A program made the position numbers and the translations under genes. Source: Mucilaginibacter jinjuensis (GTDB lineage: Bacteria > Bacteroidota > Bacteroidia > Sphingobacteriales > Sphingobacteriaceae). Taken from it: DNA of 64,000 nucleotides. Location: NCBI RefSeq assembly GCF_028596025.1, contig NZ_CP117167.1, positions 1 to 64,000 of the forward strand, in the 5' to 3' direction. A model generated the notes under the pieces. The model saw only the letters and a list, made by a program, of their open reading frames with translations, was not told where the DNA came from and ran no database searches. Below are positions 41,555 to 50,208 of this stretch, in pieces (positions within the stretch are counted from its first letter, which is position 1; each line of letters begins with the position of its first letter).

Positions 41555-42976
41555 ATGAGAATCTATCACCTGAGTGCCGAATGCTACCCCGTTGCCAAAG
41601 TAGGCGGGCTGGCAGATGTTGTAGGCGCTTTACCCAAATACCAGAACCAGGCGGGGCTAAATGCCGCGGTTGTATTACCTTATTACAACCGTAAATTTGT
41701 TCGTGAGCACCAGTTTGATGTGGTGTTCCAGGCGTCAAATTTATTGGGTACCCGCCGCTACGAATTCGAAATCTTAAAAGAGCGCGATAATGTGCTGGGC
41801 TTCGAGCTATACCTGGTGCACATCCCCGGATTGGTAGACCGCGAAGAGGTATATAGCTACCCTGATGAGCGCGAGCAATTTATCGCCTACCAGTTGGCGT
41901 TTTTAGACTGGATCAACTGGTCGCAGCAATCGCCGGATATTATCCATTGTCATGATCATCATGCGGGATTAATCCCTTTTCTGCTGCAGCACTCAGCGCT
42001 TTATAAACGAATCGCTAAAACTCCTGTGGTGTTTACCATCCATAATGGCCAGTATCACGGCGCTTTTGGCTGGGACAGGGTTGCTTTGCTGCCTGAGATA
42101 GATATGATGGCGGCGGGCTTGTTAGAGTGGAATGGCGGCATCAATTCATTGGCTGCTGCTGTTAAATGTTGTTCAAAATATACAACGGTTTCCCCAAGTT
42201 ATCTTAACGAGTTAACCATACAAAGCAACGGGCTGGAATATCTTTTTTACCTCGAAAACTGGAAAGGTACAGGCATCATTAACGGTATTGACACCGATGT
42301 GTGGAATCCTGAAAAAGATGCCATGATTGCCGCATCATTCTCAGCAAAAAAACCAGCGGGTAAAGCAAAAAATAAGCAAGCGTTGTGCGACCGTTTCAAC
42401 CTCGATATTAACAAGCCTTTAGTTTCTTTCATTGGCAGGTTAGTGACGGAAAAAGGTGCCGACCTGATAGCTGATGCCCTCGCCAAAAGTATTGTGGAAC
42501 TGGGCGGACAAGTAAACTTCCTTGTACTGGGTACGGGAGACATTACAACACAAAGCGAACTGAAAGCATTGGCCGAGCGTTTCCCGCAAAACTGCCAGGT
42601 TTATATTGGTTATGATGAAGAGCTTTCGCACCTCATTTATGCCGGGTCTGATTTTCTGCTGATGCCATCGCGCGTGGAACCTTGCGGTTTGAACCAGCTT
42701 TATGCTTTGCGTTATGGTACAGTGCCAATTGTACGCAGCACAGGGGGACTGAAAGATACCGTGATTGATTTTGGCGATGAGGGCGGCTACGGCATCCGCT
42801 TTAACCAGGCCAGTGTTGATGATATTTGCTACTCTATCGGCAGGGCATTATCACTTTATCAGAACACTGCGCAATTACAATTGTTACGTAAACGAATGAT
42901 GGCGCTCGATTTCTCCTGGAACCAGTCAGCCGGTCAATATATACAACTATACCAAAGTTTAACACCAAAGTTATGA
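41555..42976 (+). CDS. glgA: Glycogen synthase GlgA
   Basis: Transfers glucose from ADP-glucose to the growing glycogen chain. The 473-residue protein begins MRIYHLSAECYPVAKVGGLADVVGALP, in which KVGGLADV is the ADP-glucose-binding KxGG. Further signatures: FTIHNGQYHGAFGWD, TVSPSYLNEL, NGIDTDVWNP, FIGRLVTEKGADLIADAL, and the Glu-containing MPSRVEPCGLNQLYALRYGTVPIVRSTGGLKDTV. GT5-family length is normal. The glgC start overlaps its stop (ATGA), so both are in one operon; branching enzyme and phosphorylase are not in the window. Confidence 0.96.
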   Translation: MRIYHLSAECYPVAKVGGLADVVGALPKYQNQAGLNAAVVLPYYNRKFVREHQFDVVFQASNLLGTRRYEFEILKERDNVLGFELYLVHIPGLVDREEVYSYPDEREQFIAYQLAFLDWINWSQQSPDIIHCHDHHAGLIPFLLQHSALYKRIAKTPVVFTIHNGQYHGAFGWDRVALLPEIDMMAAGLLEWNGGINSLAAAVKCCSKYTTVSPSYLNELTIQSNGLEYLFYLENWKGTGIINGIDTDVWNPEKDAMIAASFSAKKPAGKAKNKQALCDRFNLDINKPLVSFIGRLVTEKGADLIADALAKSIVELGGQVNFLVLGTGDITTQSELKALAERFPQNCQVYIGYDEELSHLIYAGSDFLLMPSRVEPCGLNQLYALRYGTVPIVRSTGGLKDTVIDFGDEGGYGIRFNQASVDDICYSIGRALSLYQNTAQLQLLRKRMMALDFSWNQSAGQYIQLYQSLTPKL

Positions 42977-44238
42977 TATCCAAAGTAATAAGCATTGTGC
43001 TCGGTGGCGGGCAGGGAAGCCGCCTTTATCCATTAACGGCTACACGTTCTAAACCGGCCGTTCCCATCGCCGGTAAATATCGTTTGGTTGATATTCCTAT
43101 CTCCAATTGCTTGCATTCGGGTATCGACCGCATATTCGTTTTAACACAGTTTAACTCGGCTTCACTTAATAAACACATCAAAAACACCTATCACTTCAGC
43201 AGCTTCAGTGAGGCTTTTGTTGATATTTTGGCTGCAGAGCAAACCCCATCGAGCGGTGGCTGGTTTCAGGGCACGGCAGATGCGGTACGCCAGAGCTTGC
43301 ACCACTTAACGGTTCATGAATTTGAATACGTGCTGATCCTTTCGGGCGATCAACTCTACCAGATGGACTTTGAGGAAATGATAGCCGAACACATCAGAAA
43401 AGGCGCAGATATTACTTTGGCTACAATCCCTGTACATGCCAATGATGTACCCGGCTTTGGTATTTTAAAAACTGATGAAGAAAGCAACGTTACCTCGTTT
43501 ATTGAGAAACCTAAAACCAACTTCCAGAGCTGGGCATCAGAAGTGAGTGATGAGATGGCCGCGCAAGGCCGTGTTTACTTGGCTTCGATGGGTATTTACC
43601 TGTTCAACAAAAAAGCGCTTTACGATTTGTTGGATGGTAACGAACTGCCTGATTTTGGTAAGGATATCATCCCGCAATCAATCAATACCCATAAAATGAT
43701 CAGCTACCAGTTTGAAGGTTACTGGACTGATATTGGTACTATCCCTTCTTTCTTCGAAGCCAACCTGGGTTTAACAGACGATATCCCGCAGTTTAACCTG
43801 TTCGACAGAAACTCGATCTATACCCGTGCACGCATGTTGCCACCATCTAAAATATCTGGCACGCACCTCGATAAAACGATCATTTCAGATGGTTGCATCA
43901 TTAATGCCAGCAGGTTGAGCCGTTGTATCATTGGTATCCGTACACGTATTGGTGTTGATACCGTGATTGAGAACTGCTACGTTATGGGTGGCGATAACTA
44001 CCAGACGCTGGAGCAGATTGAAGAATCGAGAGTTACCAATAGGCCGATTATGGGTATTGGCGACCGGTGCACCATTAAAAATGCCATCATTGATAAAAAC
44101 TGCTATATAGGAAACGATGTGAAAATTAATTGCGGGCCAAATAAGATAGCCGACGGCGATTATGATACCTATACTTGCCAGGATGGTATTGTTGTAATTA
44201 AGAAACGGGCGGTGATACCAAATGGCACAGTAATATAA
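42973..44238 (+). CDS. glgC: Glucose-1-phosphate adenylyltransferase GlgC
   Basis: Makes ADP-glucose from glucose-1-phosphate and ATP, the committed step of glycogen synthesis. The 421-residue protein has VLGGGQGSRLYPLTATRSKPAVPIAGKYRLVDIPISNCLHSG (nucleotide-binding start), GTADAVRQSLHHL, ILSGDQLYQMDFEEM, and the FIEKPKT and YWTDIGTIPSFFEANL sugar-phosphate region. The left-handed beta-helix domain (from ~300) closes it, ending ALIPNGTVI-like (RAVIPNGTVI). It overlaps glgA by 4 nt and is normally allosterically controlled. Confidence 0.97.
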   Translation: MISKVISIVLGGGQGSRLYPLTATRSKPAVPIAGKYRLVDIPISNCLHSGIDRIFVLTQFNSASLNKHIKNTYHFSSFSEAFVDILAAEQTPSSGGWFQGTADAVRQSLHHLTVHEFEYVLILSGDQLYQMDFEEMIAEHIRKGADITLATIPVHANDVPGFGILKTDEESNVTSFIEKPKTNFQSWASEVSDEMAAQGRVYLASMGIYLFNKKALYDLLDGNELPDFGKDIIPQSINTHKMISYQFEGYWTDIGTIPSFFEANLGLTDDIPQFNLFDRNSIYTRARMLPPSKISGTHLDKTIISDGCIINASRLSRCIIGIRTRIGVDTVIENCYVMGGDNYQTLEQIEESRVTNRPIMGIGDRCTIKNAIIDKNCYIGNDVKINCGPNKIADGDYDTYTCQDGIVVIKKRAVIPNGTVI

Positions 44239-44308
44239 AATCAAAACAAAGATTAGTGATTATCTGTAGTTTATATAACAAACGGAATAATCACTAATAA
44301 ACAATGTT

Positions 44309-44497
44309 ATGAAAAAAGTATTGTGTGTAGTTGCTTTAGCAGCAATATGTTCAGGTAGCGTGTTTGCTCATTCGGCAACAGTTAATGCCCCTAAAACAAC
44401 TTTAGCGGCTGATACCGTTAAGAAAAAAACTAAAACTAAAGACGGTAAAACAAAAACTAAGACCAAAACCAAGAAAGATAGTACAGCAACTATGTAA
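44309..44497 (+). CDS. Small exported Lys/Thr-rich protein
   Basis: A 62-residue protein with a clear signal peptide (MKKVLCVVALAAICSGSVFA) and a mature part of about 42 residues dominated by alternating Lys and Thr (VKKKTKTKDGKTKTKTKTKK). A strong terminator follows at 44521. The sequence is too biased for homology; the signal peptide, separate promoter gap and terminator support a real gene. It may bind nucleic acid or cell-surface polyanions, but that is speculation. Confidence 0.65.
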   Translation: MKKVLCVVALAAICSGSVFAHSATVNAPKTTLAADTVKKKTKTKDGKTKTKTKTKKDSTATM

Positions 44498-44520
44498 GTT
44501 GGTTTTCAGATCTAATAAAA

Positions 44521-44554
44521 AAAGCGCCTTGGATTTCCAAGGCGCTTTTTTTTA
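44521..44554. terminator. Bidirectional terminator
   Basis: AAAGCGCCTTGGA / TCCAAGGCGCTTT stem (44521-44548) with TTTTTT on the plus side and A-run on the minus side; shared by the small exported protein and the convergent metal hydrolase. Confidence 0.9.
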
Positions 44555-44569
44555 TGTGGTGATCTTTTC

Positions 44570-45250
44570 TTATAAATCAACAGAACCGCCAATTTCAGGC
44601 AGTTGAATGTTGATACCCGCTTTAATAAATTTAGCACGGGTTTCTTCCTTATCCAGTTTTATTGCAGGGAAGGTATCATAGTGCACGCCAATCACATTTT
44701 GGCAGTCTACAAAAGCTGCGGCTTTAATGGCATCATCAACACCCATAGTATAATTATCGCCAATTGGTAAAATAGCCCAGGCGATATTATCGTCGGCCAG
44801 TAACTTCATGTCATAGGTTAAAGCAGTATCACCGGCAAAGTAAATGTTTTTGCCCTCGTTGGTATAAATTACAAAACCGGCAGGGTTACCACCGTAGCTT
44901 CCATCGGGCATACTGCTTGAGTGGATGGCATTAACCATTTTAACACGGCCGAAATCAAATTTAAAGCTGCCGCCAATGTTCATGCCGTGTGCATCAGCAA
45001 TGCCTTGGTTTCCTAACCAGCCTGCAATTTCGGCAATACAAATTACTTTGGCGCCGCTGTTTTTTTGGATGGCAGCCAAATCTGCAATATGGTCGCCGTG
45101 GCCATGACTTAGTAAGATGTAGTCTGGCTTCAGGCTGTTAATATCAATATGTTTGGCCAGCTCATTAGGGGTAATAAACGGATCAAACAATAGTTTTTTG
45201 CCACCGGTTTCTAATTCAACCGTTGCATGTCCATAAAAAGTAATTTTCAT
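44570..45250 (-). CDS. UPF0173-type metal-dependent hydrolase (metallo-beta-lactamase fold)
   Basis: A 226-residue MBL-fold protein. The metal motif is LLSHGHGDHIADL with His 49, His 51, Asp 53 and His 54; further ligands are in NAIHSSSMPDG and the YFAGDTALTYDMKLL Asp. The layout (KLLFDPFITPNELAK, IGDNYTMGVDDAIKAAAFVDCQNVIGVHYDTFPAIK) fits the UPF0173 family (YtkL-like), of unknown substrate. YbaB is upstream on the same strand with a 24-nt gap, so possibly co-transcribed. Confidence 0.9.
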   Translation of the reverse strand: MKITFYGHATVELETGGKKLLFDPFITPNELAKHIDINSLKPDYILLSHGHGDHIADLAAIQKNSGAKVICIAEIAGWLGNQGIADAHGMNIGGSFKFDFGRVKMVNAIHSSSMPDGSYGGNPAGFVIYTNEGKNIYFAGDTALTYDMKLLADDNIAWAILPIGDNYTMGVDDAIKAAAFVDCQNVIGVHYDTFPAIKLDKEETRAKFIKAGINIQLPEIGGSVDL

Positions 45251-45274
45251 AAGTAGATTGTTGTTTAAGATTTT

Positions 45275-45580
45275 TTATTTGCCGAACATACCGCCCAGGC
45301 CGCCAAACATCTCTTTGGTCATGGCTGCCATTTCGCTTTGGCTAATATTGTCGGCTTGTTCCATAGCTTTATTCAAAGCTACTAATAAAAGTTCTTCCAG
45401 TTCTTCGCGGTCGGCCTCTTTGTAAAATTCGTCATCGATACTAACCGATTGTATAATTTTATTGGCATTGGCAACCACTGTTATTTTACCGCCTTCGGCT
45501 GTGCCGGTTACGGTTATTGCATCAAGGCGTTTTTTAGCTTCTCCTGCTTTTTGTTGTGCTTCAAATAGTTTATCGAACAT
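45275..45580 (-). CDS. ybaB: YbaB/EbfC nucleoid-associated protein
   Basis: A 101-residue DNA-binding protein of the YbaB family: MFDKLFEAQQKAGEAKKRLDAITVTGTAEGGKITVVANANKIIQSVSIDD, then EELEELLLVALNKAMEQADNISQSEMAAMTKEMFGG. It forms tweezer-like dimers that bind DNA in other bacteria and often sits beside dnaX and recR, which are absent here. Length is normal. Confidence 0.92.
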   Translation of the reverse strand: MFDKLFEAQQKAGEAKKRLDAITVTGTAEGGKITVVANANKIIQSVSIDDEFYKEADREELEELLLVALNKAMEQADNISQSEMAAMTKEMFGGLGGMFGK

Positions 45581-45700
45581 GAGCTTGCTTATTAAATGAT
45601 TAAGTTTATTGGTTTATCAGGCTAACTTGTTGATTAAGTTAGGATTAATATTACAAATAAAAGAAAAACTTATACTACAAATTAATGTGCTATTTTACCC

Positions 45701-46921
45701 TTACTGATCTTCGGCCGTATCGCCATTACCACTGTAAGCACTCTTGCGAACAACAGGCATACCGGTCATTTTAAACAGATCATCAAGATGCAGCAGGCTG
45801 CCGTTTACCACGTTACCCAATAGCACAATGGTAATATCGTTTTTCATATCGCGCAAAAATATATGGCGGAAACCATGCCACCAACCGGTATGGTAAACCA
45901 CCTTCTCATTAGGGCCCTCGAACAAGCGCCAGCCGTAGCCATAATTAAAGTGGCCGCGGATCATCGGGTTACGGTCTGTATAGGCCGAATCTTGCGTAGC
46001 TGCCGAAATTAAACGATTGGCGCGCATGGCACGGTCGAATAAAAACAAATCGCCTACGGTGCTATAAATGCCTTTGTCGCCAACAGGGCCATCCAGGAAG
46101 TTTTGTGCTACCGAGTATTTCCAGCTGTTACGGTCGTGGCCTACAACATCAACAGGTATTTTATCATAAGTGGCTTTTGAGTATACATCGGTATGTGCCA
46201 TGCCCGCCGGTTTAAAGATATTCTCTTTCATAAACTGGGCATAAGGCATGCCGGTTACTTTTTCTATGATAGAACCCAAAACCATAAAGTTTGAGTTATT
46301 ATATAAGAACCTCACATTGGGTTTGTTGAAAGGCGCCGGTTTATACTGGGCTATCATATCCATAGCCTGCTGATTGGTAACGCCCTTGCGCTGGTCGCGG
46401 TGCTCGCTGCGGAAAACGCCATCAATAAAATAAACATAGTTCATCATACCCGAGCGGTGCGTAAGCAACAGCCTGATGGTAATACCGGCATACGGGAAGT
46501 TCGGGAAGAAATCGCGTACATCCTGATCGAGTTTTAGTTTGCCGCGTTCCATCAGCATCAGGATGGCGGTAGAGGTCATGGTTTTTGATACCGAAGCCAA
46601 CTCAAAGCGAGAGTTAATTTTTAAACTATCCTTTGTTAAATGATTTGCCCAGCCGAAAGCATTTTCATAAACAATCTTCCCCTTTTCAGCTACCAGCACA
46701 TTGCCGTTAAAGCCGCTTACCTGGTGCAGGTGCTTCATAAAGGCATCAATCTGCGGGTCGGCCTTTTTAGGGTCGTATTGTAATAGTTTCTGGGTATCAA
46801 GGGGGGCGGTATTAATTGCCGCTGCCGGGCTTGTTGCCTGGTTATGTGGTTTGGAAGAACAAGATGCTAACAGAATAACAGAACAAATTGCCGAAATAAA
46901 CTTCAAGGGTGCTACACTCAT
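45701..46921 (-). CDS. Serine hydrolase (beta-lactamase class C/PBP-like), lipoprotein
   Basis: A 406-residue lipoprotein (Cys 21 in SVILLASCSSKPH). The active-site motifs of the class C/DD-peptidase fold are present: ELASVSKTMTSTAILML with nucleophile Ser and Lys of SxxK (~111-114), the Tyr motif in RFLYNNSNFMVLG, and a HTGWWHGFRH region where the KTG-like triad would be. These enzymes hydrolyse beta-lactams, D-Ala peptides or esters; which one cannot be read. It is probably an envelope enzyme. Confidence 0.9.
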   Translation of the reverse strand: MSVAPLKFISAICSVILLASCSSKPHNQATSPAAAINTAPLDTQKLLQYDPKKADPQIDAFMKHLHQVSGFNGNVLVAEKGKIVYENAFGWANHLTKDSLKINSRFELASVSKTMTSTAILMLMERGKLKLDQDVRDFFPNFPYAGITIRLLLTHRSGMMNYVYFIDGVFRSEHRDQRKGVTNQQAMDMIAQYKPAPFNKPNVRFLYNNSNFMVLGSIIEKVTGMPYAQFMKENIFKPAGMAHTDVYSKATYDKIPVDVVGHDRNSWKYSVAQNFLDGPVGDKGIYSTVGDLFLFDRAMRANRLISAATQDSAYTDRNPMIRGHFNYGYGWRLFEGPNEKVVYHTGWWHGFRHIFLRDMKNDITIVLLGNVVNGSLLHLDDLFKMTGMPVVRKSAYSGNGDTAEDQ

Positions 46922-47504
46922 TGGGGATAAAATACTATCGCTTTAATTAATGCGAAAGTCAGAAATTATACAGGACTTGAAAAGGAAAGTTTTAAATATT
47001 TTATTTAAACGACAAATGTTTTACGAACAGGAGTGTAATTTCAGAGAGGCTGCGTTTATTAAATAATATTTTTTTACATAAACAAGTGGTTAAATTAAGA
47101 GCGTATATGTATTAAGTTTTAAGGACTGTGTTGAAGAAAATGGAAATTTATAACCCTGCTTGGTTAAAAGATTATTAACCCTGAGTGAAAACATTCGTTT
47201 AAATTAAAATTTCACATTAAATTAAATCTCGGCCTGAAATTATGTTAACAATCATTGATTTTTTTTGCAAAAAACCTTGTCTGTTACTCTAAATAGTGCT
47301 ATTTTAGCAATATAAATATATGCCTTATTAACAAGCTGAATAAGGCTTTTCTACCCCGTCTACAGCGAGTGTGTCGGCAAGGATTTTCCGGGCAGATAAC
47401 ATTTAATTTCTCCATCCACTTTTATACAATCCATGCACAGTAACGCGTGCAAACTATCTAAATATCATATATATAGTTTATCCAATATTTAATATTAAAG
47501 AACT
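46922..47504. other. Long AT-rich intergenic region with a leader hairpin
   Basis: About 580 nt with no gene I can support, between divergent genes. GCCTTATT (47322-47329) pairs with AATAAGGC (47339-47346) and is followed by TTTT, an attenuator-like structure upstream of the 47505 gene. The last ~150 nt hold only scattered AT-rich tracts. Confidence 0.45.
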
Positions 47505-48203
47505 ATGAAAAAAACTCTCCTCTCCTTATCTCTGTTTTTTCTGGCAATATTTTGCTTTCATCAACGGGCTTTGGCTCAGTATGGTGATGCCGGCGGTTAT
47601 AACAACCAAGGTTCTGTTTCAGGCCAGGTATTGGTTGGTTCGCAGGGTTTTGGCCTCGAAGCCCGGTATGGTATCTCCGAAAGCCTGTCGGGCCGTTTGG
47701 GAGGCAGCTTTTTACCGGCAACTGCTAACAATGTATTTACCATTAACGGCTTTAATTCAACCACCAATGTTTCGGCCAAATTTTATAATGTGCACTTACT
47801 GGCCGATTATACCCCCAGCGAAGATTTGCAATGGTTACGTATAGTTGGCGGCGCCGCCTATTTGTACAAGGCGCAGGGAAGTATTGGTGTTTTGCCGACA
47901 GGTAATTATAACGTTGCCAACTATAGCATCAGCAGCGCCGAAATGGGGAACCTGAATATTGACGTGAGCTGGAAAGGTGTTGCGCCTTATGTTGGCCTCG
48001 GTTTTTTTAAATGTTTCCCTTCAAACGTATTTAATATGAACCTCGATTTGGGGACCTACTACCTTAACCAACCAAAATCAACCATTATCGGCACCAAGCT
48101 CTTGGCCGACAATTATAAACTGGAACCACAGGTTGATAGCAATTTAAAGAGCTATCGCTGGTTACCGGTACTGCAAGTAAACTTTAATTTCAGAATACAA
48201 TAA
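47505..48203 (+). CDS. Exported predicted outer-membrane protein
   Basis: A 232-residue protein with a 25-residue signal peptide (MKKTLLSLSLFFLAIFCFHQRALA). The mature part is rich in Gly, aromatic and alternating residues (QVLVGSQGFGLEARYGISESLSGRLGGSFLPA) and ends in aromatic-terminated strands (LQVNFNFRIQ), typical of a small beta-barrel. It overlaps no known family that I can name. The lipoprotein gene follows 12 nt downstream, so they may be co-expressed and act together. Confidence 0.7.
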   Translation: MKKTLLSLSLFFLAIFCFHQRALAQYGDAGGYNNQGSVSGQVLVGSQGFGLEARYGISESLSGRLGGSFLPATANNVFTINGFNSTTNVSAKFYNVHLLADYTPSEDLQWLRIVGGAAYLYKAQGSIGVLPTGNYNVANYSISSAEMGNLNIDVSWKGVAPYVGLGFFKCFPSNVFNMNLDLGTYYLNQPKSTIIGTKLLADNYKLEPQVDSNLKSYRWLPVLQVNFNFRIQ

Positions 48204-48215
48204 CGCCTCCGCTAT

Positions 48216-49907
48216 ATGAAAAAATTATTTACACCCGCTATAGCAGCCCTAAGTATTACAGCATGTTTATCGCTGCTTATTTATGCCTGCAAAAGACCCA
48301 CAGAGGGAATAGACCTTATTGTAAAAACAGATGCGCTATCTAAGTCGCCAACACTGATTGAATATGTTAATGCCAACCCGGCCGGTACACCAATGCCGTC
48401 AAGCATGTCTGTTACCGTTACCGACCCGCTTGGTGTGGTACAAACAGACGACGGCGGGAAAATATTTACAGCTTTTAGCGGATTATTGCCTTTAAGTTTA
48501 AGCCGGTTTTCGACACCATCGGTAAGTACGCCGGTTTCATTTACAATAGCGCCAAAGGTGCCTACGGGTTTTGTGCCGGTTATTAACACAGTTAACATTA
48601 CCAGCGATACTGCCGCAACACATACGATAATACCGTTGGTAGAATATGCACACCCGGCCAGCGGCACATCGGCCACTGTTAAAAATACCGCTTTAACAGC
48701 AGGCACTTCGGCATTAACTACAGTATCATTACCTGCAAACGGAACAACTGAGGCCTGTACAATTACCATCCCGGCAGGCACACAAATGAAAGATAAGAAT
48801 GGGGCGGTAATTAACGCTGCAACATTATCTTCGAGTATTGTATACTTGGGCACAACCGCTCCGGCTGCTTATAATTCTTTCCCGGGAGGCTTTAACCCCC
48901 AAAATGTTATCGGGACTGATGGTAAGGCTATTGCCGGCAGCGTTACTTTTATAACAGCGGGCTATATTTCTATGAACTTGCTGGCGGGTACCACAGCTGT
49001 AAAAAGTTTTTCGAAACCCATTACAGTTAACATGGAGATCAACAGCACTTTAATAAACCCATTAACCGGTGTAAAAGTTAAGGTAGGCGATGTGATCCCT
49101 GTGTGGAGCTATGACGAAACCGCAGGCCAGTGGAAATACGAAAGCACGGCAACGGTAATTAAAAATACAAACGGTAACCTGGCTGCCAATATATCGGTTA
49201 CCCACCTAACCGGCTGGAGCCTCGATTGGTATAGCACAGCGTGCAGCTCAAGCCTGTCTGTTACCGTAAGTATCCCGGGGCTTAACGGAAGCATTGATGA
49301 TTACGTAGTTTTCCTGGCTTCGGCAAACGACCAATATTTAGGCGGTTTATTTTCGGATAACTCGTGGTCGCACACGGTAAGTTTATTTAATGGCTTTAAG
49401 GGCGTAATAGCCAACCTGCCTGCGGGCTTAGGTAACGTTAAGGTTGTTGTTTATGCTAAAAAAGGCGATCCAACTTCTAAAGCAACAGAGTCGGCTATGT
49501 TTAGTCCGTGCAGTAAAGGTTCCATATCGCTTTCGTTCCCGGCACCGGTATTGCCCGATATGATAAAGGCCCATATCAGTACGGTTGCTAAATGCACCAG
49601 TAAACAAATTGTGGCTTATCCAACCTCATGGATCACCATAAGTGATGTAACCGTACCTACTACTGTTACCACAACCAACGCACACATGGTTAACGGCGTT
49701 ATTGATGTAAAATTAATCAGCGGCCATAGTTATAGTATGAGTACATCTTATAATGGCAGGACTTTTGGATCGGGCGTATTTAAGATAGACAAAACAACCA
49801 ATATTTCCATCCCGGCAGGTACGGGGTTATCTGGCACGGCTGTATACAACACAGCAACACAGGTACTTAATGTTAATGCGGTATTTACCCTCAGCAAATG
49901 CGGATAA
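48216..49907 (+). CDS. Large surface lipoprotein, unknown family
   Basis: A 563-residue lipoprotein (Cys 25 in SLLIYACKRPTEG). The mature chain is Thr/Ser/Ala-rich and strongly beta-prone, reading like several immunoglobulin- or carboxypeptidase-regulatory-type sandwich domains (for example PSSMSVTVTDPLGVVQTDDGGKIF and NPLTGVKVKVGDVIPVWSYDETAGQW). Location would be the outer-membrane surface or periplasm. No catalytic motif seen. It follows the small barrel protein by 12 nt and is terminated at 49934. Confidence 0.7.
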   Translation: MKKLFTPAIAALSITACLSLLIYACKRPTEGIDLIVKTDALSKSPTLIEYVNANPAGTPMPSSMSVTVTDPLGVVQTDDGGKIFTAFSGLLPLSLSRFSTPSVSTPVSFTIAPKVPTGFVPVINTVNITSDTAATHTIIPLVEYAHPASGTSATVKNTALTAGTSALTTVSLPANGTTEACTITIPAGTQMKDKNGAVINAATLSSSIVYLGTTAPAAYNSFPGGFNPQNVIGTDGKAIAGSVTFITAGYISMNLLAGTTAVKSFSKPITVNMEINSTLINPLTGVKVKVGDVIPVWSYDETAGQWKYESTATVIKNTNGNLAANISVTHLTGWSLDWYSTACSSSLSVTVSIPGLNGSIDDYVVFLASANDQYLGGLFSDNSWSHTVSLFNGFKGVIANLPAGLGNVKVVVYAKKGDPTSKATESAMFSPCSKGSISLSFPAPVLPDMIKAHISTVAKCTSKQIVAYPTSWITISDVTVPTTVTTTNAHMVNGVIDVKLISGHSYSMSTSYNGRTFGSGVFKIDKTTNISIPAGTGLSGTAVYNTATQVLNVNAVFTLSKCG

Positions 49908-49933
49908 ACGCCTCCAATTAGTAATTTATGCAT

Positions 49934-49965
49934 AAGCCGGGTAAGTGATTTTCCCCGGCTTTTTT
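49934..49965 (+). terminator. Terminator of the 47505-49907 pair
   Basis: AAGCCGGG (49934-49941) pairs with CCCGGCTT (49954-49961), followed by TTTTT. Confidence 0.75.
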
Positions 49966-49979
49966 GTGAGGGGATGGTG

Positions 49980-50098
49980 TTTGCGTTAGGGATTGAAGCG
50001 GATACCGGCCTGCGCATAAGGCCTGTGCCCCGGCTACCCCGTTGGGGCAGGCGTATGAGCGGAAAGCCCGCCCGGCGATAGACGGGAACGCCATGATA
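49980..50098. repeat. GC-rich structured extragenic element
   Basis: A GC-rich island inside a mostly AT-rich spacer. It starts GCGTTAGGGATTGAAGCGG and includes GCCTGTGCCCC with GGGGCAGGC as a stem, then GAGCGGAAAGCCCGCC. I recognise this layout from memory as a recurring intergenic element in Bacteroidota (a GTTAGGGATTGAAGCGG start), but I cannot confirm it here. Confidence 0.5.
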
Positions 50099-50179
50099 CA
50101 TAAATTAGAGATGCTTCTCCCTCAAAATCGTTACTAAAAACTCTTAATTCTTCATCCTTGGCTCTTGGCTCAAAAACCA

Positions 50180-50187
50180 TAACTTTG
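50180..50187 (+). promoter_or_regulatory. -7 box of fumC
   Basis: TAACTTTG, fitting TAnnTTTG, with a 21-nt leader before the start at 50209. Confidence 0.5.
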
Positions 50188-50208
50188 CCCTGCAAAAATC
50201 TATCAATC

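Noticed and set aside
48281..48853. Minus-strand open frame of 190 codons inside the large lipoprotein gene
   Set aside because: The plus frame has a signal peptide, lipobox and terminator; the opposite frame has none.
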